From: an uncultured Pelagibacteraceae bacterium | Lineage (GTDB): Bacteria > Pseudomonadota > Alphaproteobacteria > Pelagibacterales > AG-422-B15 | Length of the DNA: 64,000 nucleotides | Assembly (NCBI GenBank): GCA_902577765.1 | Contig: CACHAK010000003.1 | Span: 1 to 64,000 of the forward strand | Direction of reading: 5' to 3' | Shown here: in pieces, positions 42,486 to 52,279 of the stretch | Layout: each line of letters begins with the position of its first letter | Numbering within the stretch: position 1 is the first letter of the stretch | The notes under the pieces: generated by a model | Seen by the model: the letters and a program-made list of their open reading frames with translations, nothing else | Databases searched by the model: none | What the model was told of the DNA's origin: nothing | Position numbers and translations under genes: made by a program

Positions 42486-44021
42486 CTATTCAAGCCATAT
42501 TTTTCTTGCCTCCATAATCATCTGATCGCCCTCATCTTTTGTTATATTGAACTCTTCAAGCAGACCTGCAACTTTTGAAGATTTATCAGCCTTATCTTCA
42601 AAATAACCAATTAGTTCGTCAGTCGTTAGTCCAGCAAAATCCTCCAATGTTTTAATGTTACTTTCTCCAAGTTTTACTAACATTGCTTTTGATAAAAGAT
42701 TAAATTCTATTAAATCATCCGCGATTTTTAAATTTTCGATTTTAACTTTATTTTCTGTATCTTTTTCAGATAAGTATTTTTTTGCTCGGTCAAGTAATTC
42801 AGATACTATTTCTTCATCAAATCCCTCTATAGCAAGCAATTCTGACTCCTCTGTTTCAGTTAATTCGTCAATACTCCCAAAGCCTTCGCTTACTAAAAGT
42901 TGGGCCAAAGTCTCATCAACATCTAACGAGGAGACAAAAATATCAGTTTTATTAGAAAAATCTTCTTGTCGTTTAGAAGACTCTTCGTCCTCTGTTAAAA
43001 TATCAATCTCATAACCAGTTAATTCTGTTGCAAGTTTTACATTTTGACCCCGTCTACCAATCGCTAAGCTCAGGTGCTCCTCAGAAACAACAACCTCGAT
43101 TTTATTTTGATCCTCGTCTAAAACGACTTTCAAGACCTCAGCAGGTGATAGAGATGAAATGGCAAGATTTGCAACATTGTCAGACCAATTAATAATATCA
43201 ATCTTCTCTCCTTGCAATTCGTTAACGACAGCTTGGACTCTACTTCCTCTCATGCCCACACAAGCACCAACAGGATCGATTGATCCATCTTCTGTAAATA
43301 CAGCTATTTTAGCTCTACTACCAGGATCACGCGCAACACTTTTGATAGAAATAATACCATCATAAATTTCTGGGACTTCTTGTTTAAATAACATTGCCAT
43401 AAATTGAGGGTGTGATCTTGATAAAAATATTTGCGGTCCTTTCAATTCTGATCTTACATCATAAATATATGCTCTAACTCTATCACCGTTCCTTAAACTT
43501 TCTCTTGGTATAGTTTGGTCTTTTCTAATTACTCCTTCAGCCTTACCCAAATCTAAAATAATATTTCCAAATTCTGATCTTTTGACTATCCCATTTACAA
43601 TTTCACCTACTCTGTCCTTATATTCATTAAACTGCCTTTCTCTCTCAGCTTCTCTGACTTTTGAATTTATAACTTGTTTAGCTGATTGTGCGGCGATTCT
43701 TCCAAAATCTAATGGTGGAAGAGGGTCAAGAAGTTCATCGCCAATTTGGGCTGCGCCATTAATTTTTTTTGCAGATTTAAGGTTAATTTCTAAAAATTTA
43801 TTTTTAACATCTTCAACAACCAGCATTTTTCTTGAAATAGAAATATCTCCATTTTCTAAATTTATTTCAACAATTACCTCGTTTTCCTCACCATAACTGC
43901 TCTTAGCTGCTTTTGCGATCGCTTCCTCAAGAGCTGAAATGACAATTTGCTTATCGATCATTTTTTCCTGAGCTACAGTCTCTGCAATTCTGAGTATTTC
44001 AATTTTATTCGCACTTACCAT
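42486..44021 (-). CDS. nusA: Transcription termination/antitermination protein NusA
   Basis: RNA polymerase-binding factor of 511 residues. Domains in order are the N-terminal polymerase-binding domain, S1 (about 130-200), two KH domains (VGACVGMRGSRVQAVVNELQGEKIDII and LAIGRRGQNVKLATELTG) and two C-terminal acidic helical repeats (about 355-510). In most proteobacteria rimP lies directly upstream. Here the 117 bases upstream hold a terminator hairpin and no rimP. Confidence 0.97.
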   Translation of the reverse strand: MVSANKIEILRIAETVAQEKMIDKQIVISALEEAIAKAAKSSYGEENEVIVEINLENGDISISRKMLVVEDVKNKFLEINLKSAKKINGAAQIGDELLDPLPPLDFGRIAAQSAKQVINSKVREAERERQFNEYKDRVGEIVNGIVKRSEFGNIILDLGKAEGVIRKDQTIPRESLRNGDRVRAYIYDVRSELKGPQIFLSRSHPQFMAMLFKQEVPEIYDGIISIKSVARDPGSRAKIAVFTEDGSIDPVGACVGMRGSRVQAVVNELQGEKIDIINWSDNVANLAISSLSPAEVLKVVLDEDQNKIEVVVSEEHLSLAIGRRGQNVKLATELTGYEIDILTEDEESSKRQEDFSNKTDIFVSSLDVDETLAQLLVSEGFGSIDELTETEESELLAIEGFDEEIVSELLDRAKKYLSEKDTENKVKIENLKIADDLIEFNLLSKAMLVKLGESNIKTLEDFAGLTTDELIGYFEDKADKSSKVAGLLEEFNITKDEGDQMIMEARKIWLE

Positions 44022-44043
44022 AAAAATTCCTTTTGCGTAAAAA

Positions 44044-44066
44044 AAAAGTGGGCATATCCCACTTTT
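44044..44066 (-). terminator. Rho-independent terminator between trmB and nusA
   Basis: Arms AAAAGTGGG and CCCACTTTT form a 9-base perfect stem around the loop CATAT. Read on the minus strand it is followed by a long T-run, the complement of the A-run leading up to 44044. It should end the metK-trmB transcript and separate it from the nusA operon. The nusA start codon lies 22 bases further on, so the nusA promoter probably overlaps or lies just upstream. Confidence 0.8.
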
Positions 44067-44100
44067 GTTTGGTTTAGCAATTTGACAAATCTATACACCT

Positions 44101-44123
44101 CTAGCTTTAATAAATCAAGCTAG
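44101..44123. other. Second small hairpin in the trmB-nusA gap
   Basis: A perfect 7-base inverted repeat CTAGCTT/AAGCTAG encloses a 9-base loop and lies 34 bases from the terminator. It has no T-run on the minus strand and so does not look like a terminator. It could be part of the trmB 3' end or an upstream element for nusA. Its function is unknown. Confidence 0.35.
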
Positions 44124-44138
44124 AAAAAAGTAATTATT

Positions 44139-44828
44139 TTAGATTGTTATTTGGTAAATTTTCTTACCATTTTCAATTGCTTTTCTCTGATATCTTGATA
44201 TTCCATACAACTTATCTTTCTCTGATAATGTAATAATATCAATATCTCCCAGTTCTTCCCTGTTATTTTTAAAGATTTTTTCAATATGTCCTAAGTAGCT
44301 ACTTGAGTCTGTTGTAATAAAAATAGAGTTAGTTGATTTTATTATCCTTTGGAATACTTTTAAATTTTCAAATGATATTAATCGTCTTTTCTGATGTTTT
44401 TTTTTGTGCCAAGGATCTGGATTTATAATTAACAAGCTGTCTACTGAATGATTAGGTAAAGCACTTAGTAAATACATTCCATTAATGTTAGAAAGCTTCA
44501 AATTACTTATCTTAAAATCTAAAATATTTTTTAATACTTTTGCAATTCCGTTCTTATAAAACTCTACACCAATAAATAATTCTTGCGGATTATTAATTGC
44601 ATTTTTTAATAAATATTCACCATCACCAAAACCAACTTCAATATTAATTTTATTAAATTTAGTGTTTTTTATAACAAACTTTTTGTTATTTCTATTTGAC
44701 TCAAGGTATTGAATAATTTCTTTATCATAGGAATAAAGACTATAAAAATTTTGCAGTAGATTTAGGTTAGTTTGAGTAATTGTTTTTGAAATTTTTCTTC
44801 CTTGATATCTATAGTATTTTTGTATCAA
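44139..44828 (-). CDS. trmB: tRNA (guanine-N7-)-methyltransferase
   Basis: SAM-dependent enzyme of 229 residues that methylates G46 in tRNA. Conserved parts are the SAM loop EVGFGDGEYL, IGVEFYKNGI and the catalytic INPDPWHKKKHQKRRL. It follows metK, which supplies its SAM, after 21 bases, and it is the last gene before the terminator. Confidence 0.95.
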   Translation of the reverse strand: MIQKYYRYQGRKISKTITQTNLNLLQNFYSLYSYDKEIIQYLESNRNNKKFVIKNTKFNKINIEVGFGDGEYLLKNAINNPQELFIGVEFYKNGIAKVLKNILDFKISNLKLSNINGMYLLSALPNHSVDSLLIINPDPWHKKKHQKRRLISFENLKVFQRIIKSTNSIFITTDSSSYLGHIEKIFKNNREELGDIDIITLSEKDKLYGISRYQRKAIENGKKIYQITI

Positions 44829-44849
44829 TTTTTATAGAAAAATAAAAAT

Positions 44850-46007
44850 CTAAAACTTGCTTGCTATATCGGTTTTTTCCCAAGAGAATGAACCATCGTC
44901 ACTTGGTTCTCTTCCAAAATGTCCGTAGGCCGCACTTTTCTTGTAGATGGGCTTATGAAGGTTTAAATGATCTCTTATTCCACGCGGCGTAAGATCAACG
45001 ATAGACGAAATTTTATTAATTAATTCAGTGTCTGAAATTTTTGAAGTTTCGTGAGTATCAACATATATAGATAGAGGATCAGATACACCAATTGCATAAG
45101 CAAGTTGTAATGTGCATTTATCTGCAATACCAGAGGAAACAATATTTTTGGATATGTATCGTGCAATATATGCCGCTGATCTATCAACTTTTGTTGGGTC
45201 CTTACCCGAAAATGCACCACCCCCGTGTGGCGCAGCTCCGCCATAAGTATCAACAATGATTTTTCTTCCAGTTAATCCAGTGTCTCCATCAGGACCACCA
45301 ATAACAAATTTTCCAGTTGGATTAATTAAAATTTCTGTTTCATTGTTCATCCATTCTTCTGGCATTACTCGCTTAATTATTGGAACAATGATTTCACCTA
45401 CACCTTGCTGATCTAGATTTTCATCATGTTGAGTAGAAACAACTATTTTTGTGCATTTTTCTGGTTCACCATTAACATATTGAAGTGTCACTTGGCTTTT
45501 AGAGTCAGGCTGAATTCCGGGCGTTTTACCTGATTTTCTATCTGAGGCCATTTGCTCAAGAATTTTATGAGAATAGTAGATTGGAGCAGGCATTAGAGAA
45601 GGGGTTTCTTTGCAAGCGTAGCCAAACATTATACCTTGATCACCAGCTCCCTGATCTTTATTTCCTGAAGCATCAACACCCATTGCTATATCAGCAGATT
45701 GACTGTGGACGCCTGAAGAATCAAAAGAAAAATTGTTCCAATGAAATCCTTCTTGCTCATAACCTATTTCTTTAACAGCTTCTCTTGCCAGCTCTTCATA
45801 ATTACACAAATAATTTTCAGGTCCTCGAACTTCTCCTGCCATTACAACTTTGTTAGTTGTAACTAGCGTTTCCATAGCTACTCTTGAATTCTCTGGATTT
45901 TCTTGTGAAAGAAAGTCATCAACTACAGCATCAGAAATAATATCACATACCTTATCAGGATGACCTTCGGAAACAGACTCACTGGTAAATAGATAGTTTT
46001 TTGTCAT
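44850..46007 (-). CDS. metK: S-adenosylmethionine synthetase
   Basis: Makes SAM from methionine and ATP. The protein is 385 residues, with [22 protein letters not shown], the loop [12 protein letters not shown] and the conserved [19 protein letters not shown]. It is packed six bases after lnt with no riboswitch space. Together with ahcY at the start of the window it gives most of the activated methyl cycle. Confidence 0.98.
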   Translation of the reverse strand: MTKNYLFTSESVSEGHPDKVCDIISDAVVDDFLSQENPENSRVAMETLVTTNKVVMAGEVRGPENYLCNYEELAREAVKEIGYEQEGFHWNNFSFDSSGVHSQSADIAMGVDASGNKDQGAGDQGIMFGYACKETPSLMPAPIYYSHKILEQMASDRKSGKTPGIQPDSKSQVTLQYVNGEPEKCTKIVVSTQHDENLDQQGVGEIIVPIIKRVMPEEWMNNETEILINPTGKFVIGGPDGDTGLTGRKIIVDTYGGAAPHGGGAFSGKDPTKVDRSAAYIARYISKNIVSSGIADKCTLQLAYAIGVSDPLSIYVDTHETSKISDTELINKISSIVDLTPRGIRDHLNLHKPIYKKSAAYGHFGREPSDDGSFSWEKTDIASKF

Positions 46008-46013
46008 ATCAAA

Positions 46014-47441
46014 TTATTTTTTTCTAGCATTAGCATATCCAATAATAAAAAATAAAACTATTAAAAAATACGTAAATAAATTTCCATATTTTTTATATAT
46101 TGTCATTTCTAGTTTTTGTGGGATTTTTACATCTAGATATTCGCTATCTTTAGAATTTACTTGATGAATAATTTGGCCCAGTGGACTAATCAGTCCCGAA
46201 ACTCCTTTATTGGAGGATCTTACCATTGGAATACCTAGCTCAATAGAACGAAAACGAGAATGAACAAAGTGTTGTTTTGGTCCACTGAATTCCCCAAACC
46301 ATGCATCATTGCTAATGTTTACCAATAACTCAGTTTGATTGGAAACATTTTCTCGCACAAAAGATGAAAAAATAGCTTCATAACAAATCAAAGGTGTAAT
46401 ATTTGAATTAAATAATTGTTCAGTACTTCCTTCACTTAGAGAGTTATTAAAGAAAGAGTTTTTTGGAAAAAATACTTTGAGGTATTCAGAAAAAGGAAAG
46501 TATTCCCCGAACGGTACAAGAATTTTTTTATCATATGTAAAGCCCATATGTTTAATAGAATTATAATATTTGTTTTGATCTTTTCTTATAAAACCAAATA
46601 ACCAATTTTCTGGCCAATCATCTTCCAATCCAAGAGAAGTTTCTGGAAAAATAGTTGGAATATCTAATGAACCCATCGATGCAGTTGAATCTATTGTTTG
46701 TTTAAGCCATTTTGTTTTTTGATCAAAATATGTATGTACAATTCTTATGTCTCTATCTGAGTAATTTATTTTATTATTTTCTATTCTAGAATAACCAAAA
46801 ATATAGATTACTAAAATTATTAATAGTGAACTGAAAAAATAATATTTAAGTTTGTGATCAAAAATAAATGAAAATATACAAGTAGAGCAAAAAACAGTTA
46901 TAAGACTAAGCCCATGAATGCCAACGACTGAAACAATCTGTGAAAATTCTAGAGACCATGACCAAGAATAACCTAATAAATTCCAGGGCAATCCAGTGAA
47001 TAAAATACTTCTTAAAAATTCAAATATTGTCCATAGGGCGGAAAAATAAAATATTCTTGAAGTTAAATTGCCCCGTAAATAGAGGTTAGCTAACTGCATT
47101 AATCCAATAAATGTCGAGAGTAAAAGTGGTAATAAAATTAATGGTATTGGAATAAGATAATTTAGATTTGGATCTAGTTCGATTATTGAATTTGAAATCC
47201 AGTACATACTAAATGTAAAGAATCCAAAACCAAAAAAAATTCCATTAAAAAAAAATATTTTGATTTTTTTTGGGTATATTTTGAAAATGTGTTCATTAAG
47301 TAAAAAAAATATTCCTAAAATAAAAAGAGGTAGAAAAGGTACTTTGAATGGCTCAAAACTCAGTGAAAGTAATGAGCCCAACAAAAAAAAAATAGAAAAG
47401 AAATAGATTTTCTTTGATGGAATAATTTCCAAAAAAGTCAT
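46014..47441 (-). CDS. lnt: Apolipoprotein N-acyltransferase
   Basis: Inner-membrane enzyme of 475 residues that adds the third acyl chain to lipoproteins. The N-terminal half has about six to seven helices. The periplasmic nitrilase domain has the catalytic Glu in FPETSLG, the Lys near KKILVPFGEYFPF and the Cys in PLICYEAIF. The C-terminus has a final helix. It overlaps corC by one base and lies in the ybeY-corC-lnt order common in proteobacteria. Confidence 0.96.
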   Translation of the reverse strand: MTFLEIIPSKKIYFFSIFFLLGSLLSLSFEPFKVPFLPLFILGIFFLLNEHIFKIYPKKIKIFFFNGIFFGFGFFTFSMYWISNSIIELDPNLNYLIPIPLILLPLLLSTFIGLMQLANLYLRGNLTSRIFYFSALWTIFEFLRSILFTGLPWNLLGYSWSWSLEFSQIVSVVGIHGLSLITVFCSTCIFSFIFDHKLKYYFFSSLLIILVIYIFGYSRIENNKINYSDRDIRIVHTYFDQKTKWLKQTIDSTASMGSLDIPTIFPETSLGLEDDWPENWLFGFIRKDQNKYYNSIKHMGFTYDKKILVPFGEYFPFSEYLKVFFPKNSFFNNSLSEGSTEQLFNSNITPLICYEAIFSSFVRENVSNQTELLVNISNDAWFGEFSGPKQHFVHSRFRSIELGIPMVRSSNKGVSGLISPLGQIIHQVNSKDSEYLDVKIPQKLEMTIYKKYGNLFTYFLIVLFFIIGYANARKK

Positions 47442-48277
47442 TATGGTTTAGGGGTTGTAATTTTTACAGATTTTACTTTCATTGGATCAGCATCTTTAAT
47501 TTCAAATGTAGTTCCTGAAGTATGTTTTATTATCTCACCTCTTTGCGGAACACGACCAGTAATTGAAAAAATTAAGCCTCCAAGAGTATCGATATCATCG
47601 TTTTCTATTTCTGAAAGAAAATTGATACTTGTAATATTTTGCAATTCCTCAATTTCAACTCTTGCACTTGCTTCAAATGTATTGACGGATGATTTTATTA
47701 TGATTGGAAGACTCTTTTCATCATGCTCATCCTCGATTTCACCAGTAATTTCCTCAATTACATCCTCGATCGTAATTAGGCCATCAGTACAACCATACTC
47801 ATCGATAACAATGCCCATATGCAATCTTGTCATTTGCATTTTTAACAGTAAATCTAGTACGGGCATAGATGGAGGTATTTCTAAAATATCTCTTTTTAAA
47901 TTATTAAGAAAATTAGCTTCCAATTTATTTTTATTTTGATAACTGACAAGATCCTTAATATGTAACATTCCTACAATGTTATCTAAGTTTTTCTCGTATA
48001 CCGGAACCCTTGAATGAGACTCTCTGATAAAAACTTCAAGCACAGCTTCGAAACTATCATTTATTTCAACGGCTCCGATATCGGCCCTTGGTATCATAAT
48101 ATCTGATGATCTTATTCCATCTATTTTTAATATATTTAATAGCATAAGTCTTTCATGCTTAGAAATACCTTCTGTGTCTTTCATTTCATTGTCTAAGACG
48201 GTCTCAATGCTTTGCTTAAGTGAGCCATTTGATGGCCTTTGATTGAAAAAAATATTTTTTATTAAGTTTTTTATCAT
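47441..48277 (-). CDS. corC: CorC/HlyC-type CBS-domain protein
   Basis: Cytosolic protein of 278 residues with two CBS domains (about 60-180, for example MIPRADIGAVEI and VFIRESHSRVPVYEKNLDNIVGMLHIKDL) and a C-terminal CorC_HlyC transporter-associated domain (about 200-278). No membrane segment is seen, so it is the short CorC form, linked to magnesium and cobalt efflux or, in some species, to membrane integrity. It overlaps ybeY by four bases. Confidence 0.88.
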   Translation of the reverse strand: MIKNLIKNIFFNQRPSNGSLKQSIETVLDNEMKDTEGISKHERLMLLNILKIDGIRSSDIMIPRADIGAVEINDSFEAVLEVFIRESHSRVPVYEKNLDNIVGMLHIKDLVSYQNKNKLEANFLNNLKRDILEIPPSMPVLDLLLKMQMTRLHMGIVIDEYGCTDGLITIEDVIEEITGEIEDEHDEKSLPIIIKSSVNTFEASARVEIEELQNITSINFLSEIENDDIDTLGGLIFSITGRVPQRGEIIKHTSGTTFEIKDADPMKVKSVKITTPKP

Positions 48278-48726
48278 TGGTTTTTAATTTTAAGAAATAT
48301 TTGACTCTCTAATCGTGACATTTGCCTAAATTGTTTGTCGGTTTCGTGATCATAGCCTAATAGATGAAGCATACCATGAGCTGTCATTTTGCAAAGGTAA
48401 TCATATTTTGGGACTTTTACTTTCTCGGACTCAATAATTAATGTCTCAAGAGCCAAGGCAATATCTCCTAAAAAGTTTGTCCCCTCATAAATATTCATCA
48501 TTGGAAAAGATAATACATTTGTTGGCTTATTTTTTTTTCTATATTTTTGATTTAGCTTCTTAATGTTTTTATTGGAAGTAAGTAGAAAGCCTATAGCAAG
48601 ATTTTCACCTGTTTTTTTCTTAGCCAAATTTAAAGACGCTAACACAGTTTGTGAAATATATTTTTTATATAGTGGATATTCTTTCGTCCATTTATCGTAA
48701 TCAATATTGTAACTTATATTTACCAT
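48274..48726 (-). CDS. ybeY: Endoribonuclease YbeY (rRNA maturation factor)
   Basis: Zinc-dependent single-strand endoribonuclease of 150 residues involved in 16S rRNA 3' maturation and ribosome quality control. The zinc site is HGMLHLLGYDHETD. The TNVLSFPM segment is also conserved. It sits between phoH and corC, its usual partners, with a four-base overlap to corC. Confidence 0.95.
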   Translation of the reverse strand: MVNISYNIDYDKWTKEYPLYKKYISQTVLASLNLAKKKTGENLAIGFLLTSNKNIKKLNQKYRKKNKPTNVLSFPMMNIYEGTNFLGDIALALETLIIESEKVKVPKYDYLCKMTAHGMLHLLGYDHETDKQFRQMSRLESQIFLKIKNQ

Positions 48727-48729
48727 ATC

Positions 48730-49749
48730 TTAGGACTTTTTATCAAATAGATCCTTTATTTGATCATCGTATGAGTCGTATGCATTTATGATTTTTGTAA
48801 CCATTTTGTCACGTACAATATCTTTATGACCAAAATTTATTACAGCTACCTCATCTATTTCTTGTAAAATTTTTATCGACCTTAATAAACCTGAGTCTGC
48901 TCTCCTACTTAAATCAGTTTGTGAGGGATCACCTATTACAACCATTCTTGAATTTTTTCCACATCTTGTTAAAAACATTTTGATTTGATTATGAGTTGCG
49001 TTTTGGGCCTCATCTAAAATGACAAAAGAATTATTTAGCGTTCTTCCTCTCATAAAAGCTAAAGGTGCTATTTCAATTTCTGATGACTCAATCTTTTTTA
49101 GTGCGACATCAGATGGGATTAAATCGTATAAAGCATCGTATAAAGGTCTCAAATAGGGATCTACTTTGTCTTTTAAATCACCTGGTAAAAATCCAAGTTT
49201 TTCCCCTGCTTCGACCGCGGGCCTAGAAAGAATTATTCTATCAAAATTGTTTTCTAAAAGTTGTGAGACAGCCGCTGCAACAGCAAGAAATGTCTTGCCA
49301 GTACCAGCTGGACCAATAGCAAATATAATTTGTTTTGAACGCAAAATTTCAAGATAAGTATTTTGCATTTTACTCTTTCCAATCACATCTGACTTCACTG
49401 TTCTTGTAATATTGATATTTTTTATATTTTCCTTATCACTTAATATTTTCATTTTTAAATTCTCCTGCATAAGGTTAGTATTTTCATTTCTTAAAAAGTT
49501 TTTTTTTTCATAAATTGTTTTTTTTATTGCATCTATTAAGATATTAATTTTTCTTAAATCACCAATTAAATTTAATTGATTTCCTTTTTGATATATTTTG
49601 ATTGAGAGATTATTTTCAAAAAATTTTAAATTTTCGTTATTAATTCCAAAAACTTCTAATACATGAGAATTTTCAATGTTTACAATTTTTGAACCAAGTT
49701 TCTGCTCGAAATTAAATAAGTGATTTTCTTCTATTGTCTTGTTCTTCAA
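48730..49749 (-). CDS. phoH: PhoH-like ATPase
   Basis: Cytosolic ATPase of 339 residues related to the helicase core. It has Walker A GPAGTGKTFLA, SRPAVEAGEKLGFLPGDL, Walker B VILDEAQNAT and the GDPSQTDL motif. Its N-terminal 120 residues carry a KH-like RNA-binding extension. It works in RNA metabolism with YbeY, its downstream neighbour; the exact biochemical role is not settled. Confidence 0.93.
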   Translation of the reverse strand: MKNKTIEENHLFNFEQKLGSKIVNIENSHVLEVFGINNENLKFFENNLSIKIYQKGNQLNLIGDLRKINILIDAIKKTIYEKKNFLRNENTNLMQENLKMKILSDKENIKNINITRTVKSDVIGKSKMQNTYLEILRSKQIIFAIGPAGTGKTFLAVAAAVSQLLENNFDRIILSRPAVEAGEKLGFLPGDLKDKVDPYLRPLYDALYDLIPSDVALKKIESSEIEIAPLAFMRGRTLNNSFVILDEAQNATHNQIKMFLTRCGKNSRMVVIGDPSQTDLSRRADSGLLRSIKILQEIDEVAVINFGHKDIVRDKMVTKIINAYDSYDDQIKDLFDKKS

Positions 49750-49769
49750 ATTTTTTTTATACCTTTAAA

Positions 49770-51077
49770 TTAACAACTAGCATACAAATTCTTATGATTG
49801 CAAGATGAAATATTAGCATTTACTAATTCGCCAGCCTTGATATTACTAGCTTTTATATATACAGCTTGCATGAATGGGCTTCGGCCAAAATAATATGCAG
49901 GATTACTCGAGCTTTGATTTTCAACTAATACTTTTAATTTTTTACCGATGAACTCTTTATTAAAATTAAATTGTATATCCTTAAGTTTTTGCTGCAAAAT
50001 CAATAATCTTTCTTTTTTAATTGAAAGAGGAGTTTTGTCATTTTGAGTGGCTGATTTTGTCCCTGGCCTTGGACTAAAAATGAATGAGAAGGATTGGGTA
50101 AACTTAAGCTCCTCTATCAAATCAATAGTTTCATAAAAATCTCTGTCTGTTTCACCAGGATAGCCAACAATGAAATCTGAGGATATTTCAATGTTTGGAT
50201 TTACAAATTTTAATTTATTTATAATTCTTCGATAAAAATCTTTGTCGTATTTTCTATTCATTTTTTTTAGTATTCTTGACGAACCTGACTGAACGGGTAG
50301 ATGCAAAAAAGGCATCAACTTCTCGTTCGTAGAGTGAAGCTTTATTAGTTCATCTGACATATTTATTGGATGTGATGTCGTGTATCTTATTCTTTCTACT
50401 TTTTCATTCTCACTAATGGTTTGAATCAAATCTGCAATATTCGACTTTTTACTAGATGACAGATCCTCATAGGCATTTACGTTTTGTCCCAATAAAACTA
50501 TTTCTTTTGCTCCATTTATTGTTAGTGATTCAACTTCCTGTAAAATTGATTTTATAGGTCTAGAATATTCTGGGCCTCGAGTAAAAGGAACAACACAGAA
50601 AGAGCAAAATTTGTCGCATCCTTCTTGAATAGTAACAAATGAAGATATGCCTTGTGGTTTGTTTTGTGCACTTAGATAATCAAACTTCTCATTTACAATA
50701 AACTCAGTGTTTATTTGTTTAGGATTTTTTTCTAAATCTAAAAGCATTTGAGGTAACAGATGATAACTTTGAGGTCCTAAAACTATATCTATGGAGCTAT
50801 TTTTGTTAAACATTTCGGAATTTTCAGCTTGAGCGACGCATCCGACTACAGCGATAGTTTTATCTCGCTTAGTTTTATTTACTCTGCCTATATCTGAGTA
50901 AAGTTTATGAGCAGCCTTATCTCTTATATTGCATGTATTAAATATAACTAAATCAGCGTCTTCAGGTCTAGTATTTTGTTTGAAACCCCTGCTTTGTAAA
51001 ATGGAAACAATTTTTTTGCTGTCATATAGGTTCATTTGACAACCATAAGATTTAACAAAAAAAGAAGAGTTTTTCAT
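49770..51077 (-). CDS. miaB: tRNA-2-methylthio-N6-dimethylallyladenosine synthase
   Basis: Radical-SAM methylthiotransferase of 435 residues that modifies A37 of tRNAs. The N-terminal UPF0004 domain supplies cysteines in SYGCQMN, NTCNIRDKA and VGCVAQ. The radical-SAM cluster is in CDKFCSFCVVPFTRG. A C-terminal TRAM domain binds RNA. It lies between plsC and phoH, the standard alphaproteobacterial order. Confidence 0.97.
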   Translation of the reverse strand: MKNSSFFVKSYGCQMNLYDSKKIVSILQSRGFKQNTRPEDADLVIFNTCNIRDKAAHKLYSDIGRVNKTKRDKTIAVVGCVAQAENSEMFNKNSSIDIVLGPQSYHLLPQMLLDLEKNPKQINTEFIVNEKFDYLSAQNKPQGISSFVTIQEGCDKFCSFCVVPFTRGPEYSRPIKSILQEVESLTINGAKEIVLLGQNVNAYEDLSSSKKSNIADLIQTISENEKVERIRYTTSHPINMSDELIKLHSTNEKLMPFLHLPVQSGSSRILKKMNRKYDKDFYRRIINKLKFVNPNIEISSDFIVGYPGETDRDFYETIDLIEELKFTQSFSFIFSPRPGTKSATQNDKTPLSIKKERLLILQQKLKDIQFNFNKEFIGKKLKVLVENQSSSNPAYYFGRSPFMQAVYIKASNIKAGELVNANISSCNHKNLYASC

Positions 51078-51081
51078 TTGA

Positions 51082-51855
51082 TTATATTTTTATTGTCTTA
51101 TTTAAGCCACTAAGGATTTCTTGTTCACAGAAATATGCAAGTTCTTTCCTGTTATCAAATTCCCTAATATTAACTAGTTGGTGAAAAATAATGTCTACTG
51201 TAATTTTACCAGAGCATAAAAAATTTCTCATAGCGTCAACCATGGATATATCTCCAACCCAAGCAATGTTTCTTCTTTGATATATCCCCATTGGTATGTT
51301 GTTTAGCTTTGTATAGCAAAGGGTGATAGGTTGAATTGATATTTCTCGTTCATTCCCAAATGCACATTCCAACATAGAAGACTTGAATTCTATAACACCA
51401 TTGCCGTCTGAGGTTGTTCCCTCTGGAAATATTATAAAATTATCTCCTAATTGAAGCTTTCTTTTAATTATGGAATTATATTCTAAAATCTTATTTTTAT
51501 TTGAATTATCTATGAAAAAAGTATTACTCAATTTAGCCATTAATCCAAATATTCCCATTTTTGAAACTTCTTGTTTTGCTATAAAACGAGCATCCAGCAG
51601 TGTACCTAAACAAATTATATCAAACCATGATACATGGTTAGCAATATATAAAACTCCATTTTTTTTCTTATTAAGCTTTGTGTGGTCAAAGTTTATTTTA
51701 ATTCCTGTAATTAACCTAATAGCATTATAGAATAATAATGGATATTTTCTTTTTAGTTTAAATCCAACAATATTTAATATTAATTGTAAGGGAATGGAAA
51801 ATAAAATTAAAATAACAAGTAATGTTAAAATTATTACTAATCTCAAAACGGACAT
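51082..51855 (-). CDS. plsC: 1-acyl-sn-glycerol-3-phosphate acyltransferase
   Basis: Membrane-associated acyltransferase of 257 residues that makes phosphatidic acid. The catalytic HxxxxD is NHVSWFD and the acyl-acceptor motif is FPEGTTSDG. A single N-terminal helix (about 5-30) anchors it. An ornithine-lipid acyltransferase (OlsA-like) function cannot be excluded, because the two subfamilies share these motifs. It directly abuts fur. Confidence 0.88.
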   Translation of the reverse strand: MSVLRLVIILTLLVILILFSIPLQLILNIVGFKLKRKYPLLFYNAIRLITGIKINFDHTKLNKKKNGVLYIANHVSWFDIICLGTLLDARFIAKQEVSKMGIFGLMAKLSNTFFIDNSNKNKILEYNSIIKRKLQLGDNFIIFPEGTTSDGNGVIEFKSSMLECAFGNEREISIQPITLCYTKLNNIPMGIYQRRNIAWVGDISMVDAMRNFLCSGKITVDIIFHQLVNIREFDNRKELAYFCEQEILSGLNKTIKI

Positions 51856-52275
51856 TTAATTATTTTTTTTAATTTTTATTCCATAAAGCTCAAGTCTATG
51901 ATCTACAAGTTCATACCCTAAAGTTTTTGCAACAGTGCGCTGTATATTTTCAATTTCGTCATTTGTGAATTCATGAATTTCTCCACTTTCAATATCAATC
52001 AAATGATCATGGTGGTGTTCTTCAATTGCCTCGTATCTTGATCTTCCGTCCTTAAATTCATGCTTTTCTATTACACCATATTCTTCAAATAGTTTGACTG
52101 TTCTGTAAACAGTAGCAATACTTATGTTCTTATCTTTTTTATTTGCAAATAGAAAAATTTCATTCACATCAGGATGTCCGTCTGTACTCATTTCTGTAAT
52201 GACATCAGCAATTATATTTCTTTGCTCAGTCATTCTAAGACCCTTTTCTTTACATAATTTTTTTACATCTATCAT
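51856..52275 (-). CDS. fur: Fur-family metal regulator (Fur/Mur)
   Basis: Metal-responsive repressor of about 139 residues. I choose ATG at 52275 (MIDVKKLCKEKGLRMTEQR). The longer frame starts with TTG at 52326 and would overlap tsaB by 47 bases with an unconserved leader. Winged-helix motifs are RNIIADVITEM and IATVYRTVKLFEEYGVI, then the metal site EEHHHDHLIDI. The usual CxxC structural zinc pair is replaced (LIDIESGEI), as is common in alphaproteobacterial Fur/Mur. It may sense Mn(II) or Fe(II); iron is largely Irr's job in this group. Confidence 0.9.
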   Translation of the reverse strand: MIDVKKLCKEKGLRMTEQRNIIADVITEMSTDGHPDVNEIFLFANKKDKNISIATVYRTVKLFEEYGVIEKHEFKDGRSRYEAIEEHHHDHLIDIESGEIHEFTNDEIENIQRTVAKTLGYELVDHRLELYGIKIKKNN

Positions 52276-52279
52276 CAAT

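Noticed and set aside
42121..42525. 134-codon plus-strand open frame over infB
   Set aside because: It is antisense to the Lys/Glu-rich low-complexity part of IF-2, which yields Phe/Ser/Leu-rich nonsense. No family resemblance and no start signal.
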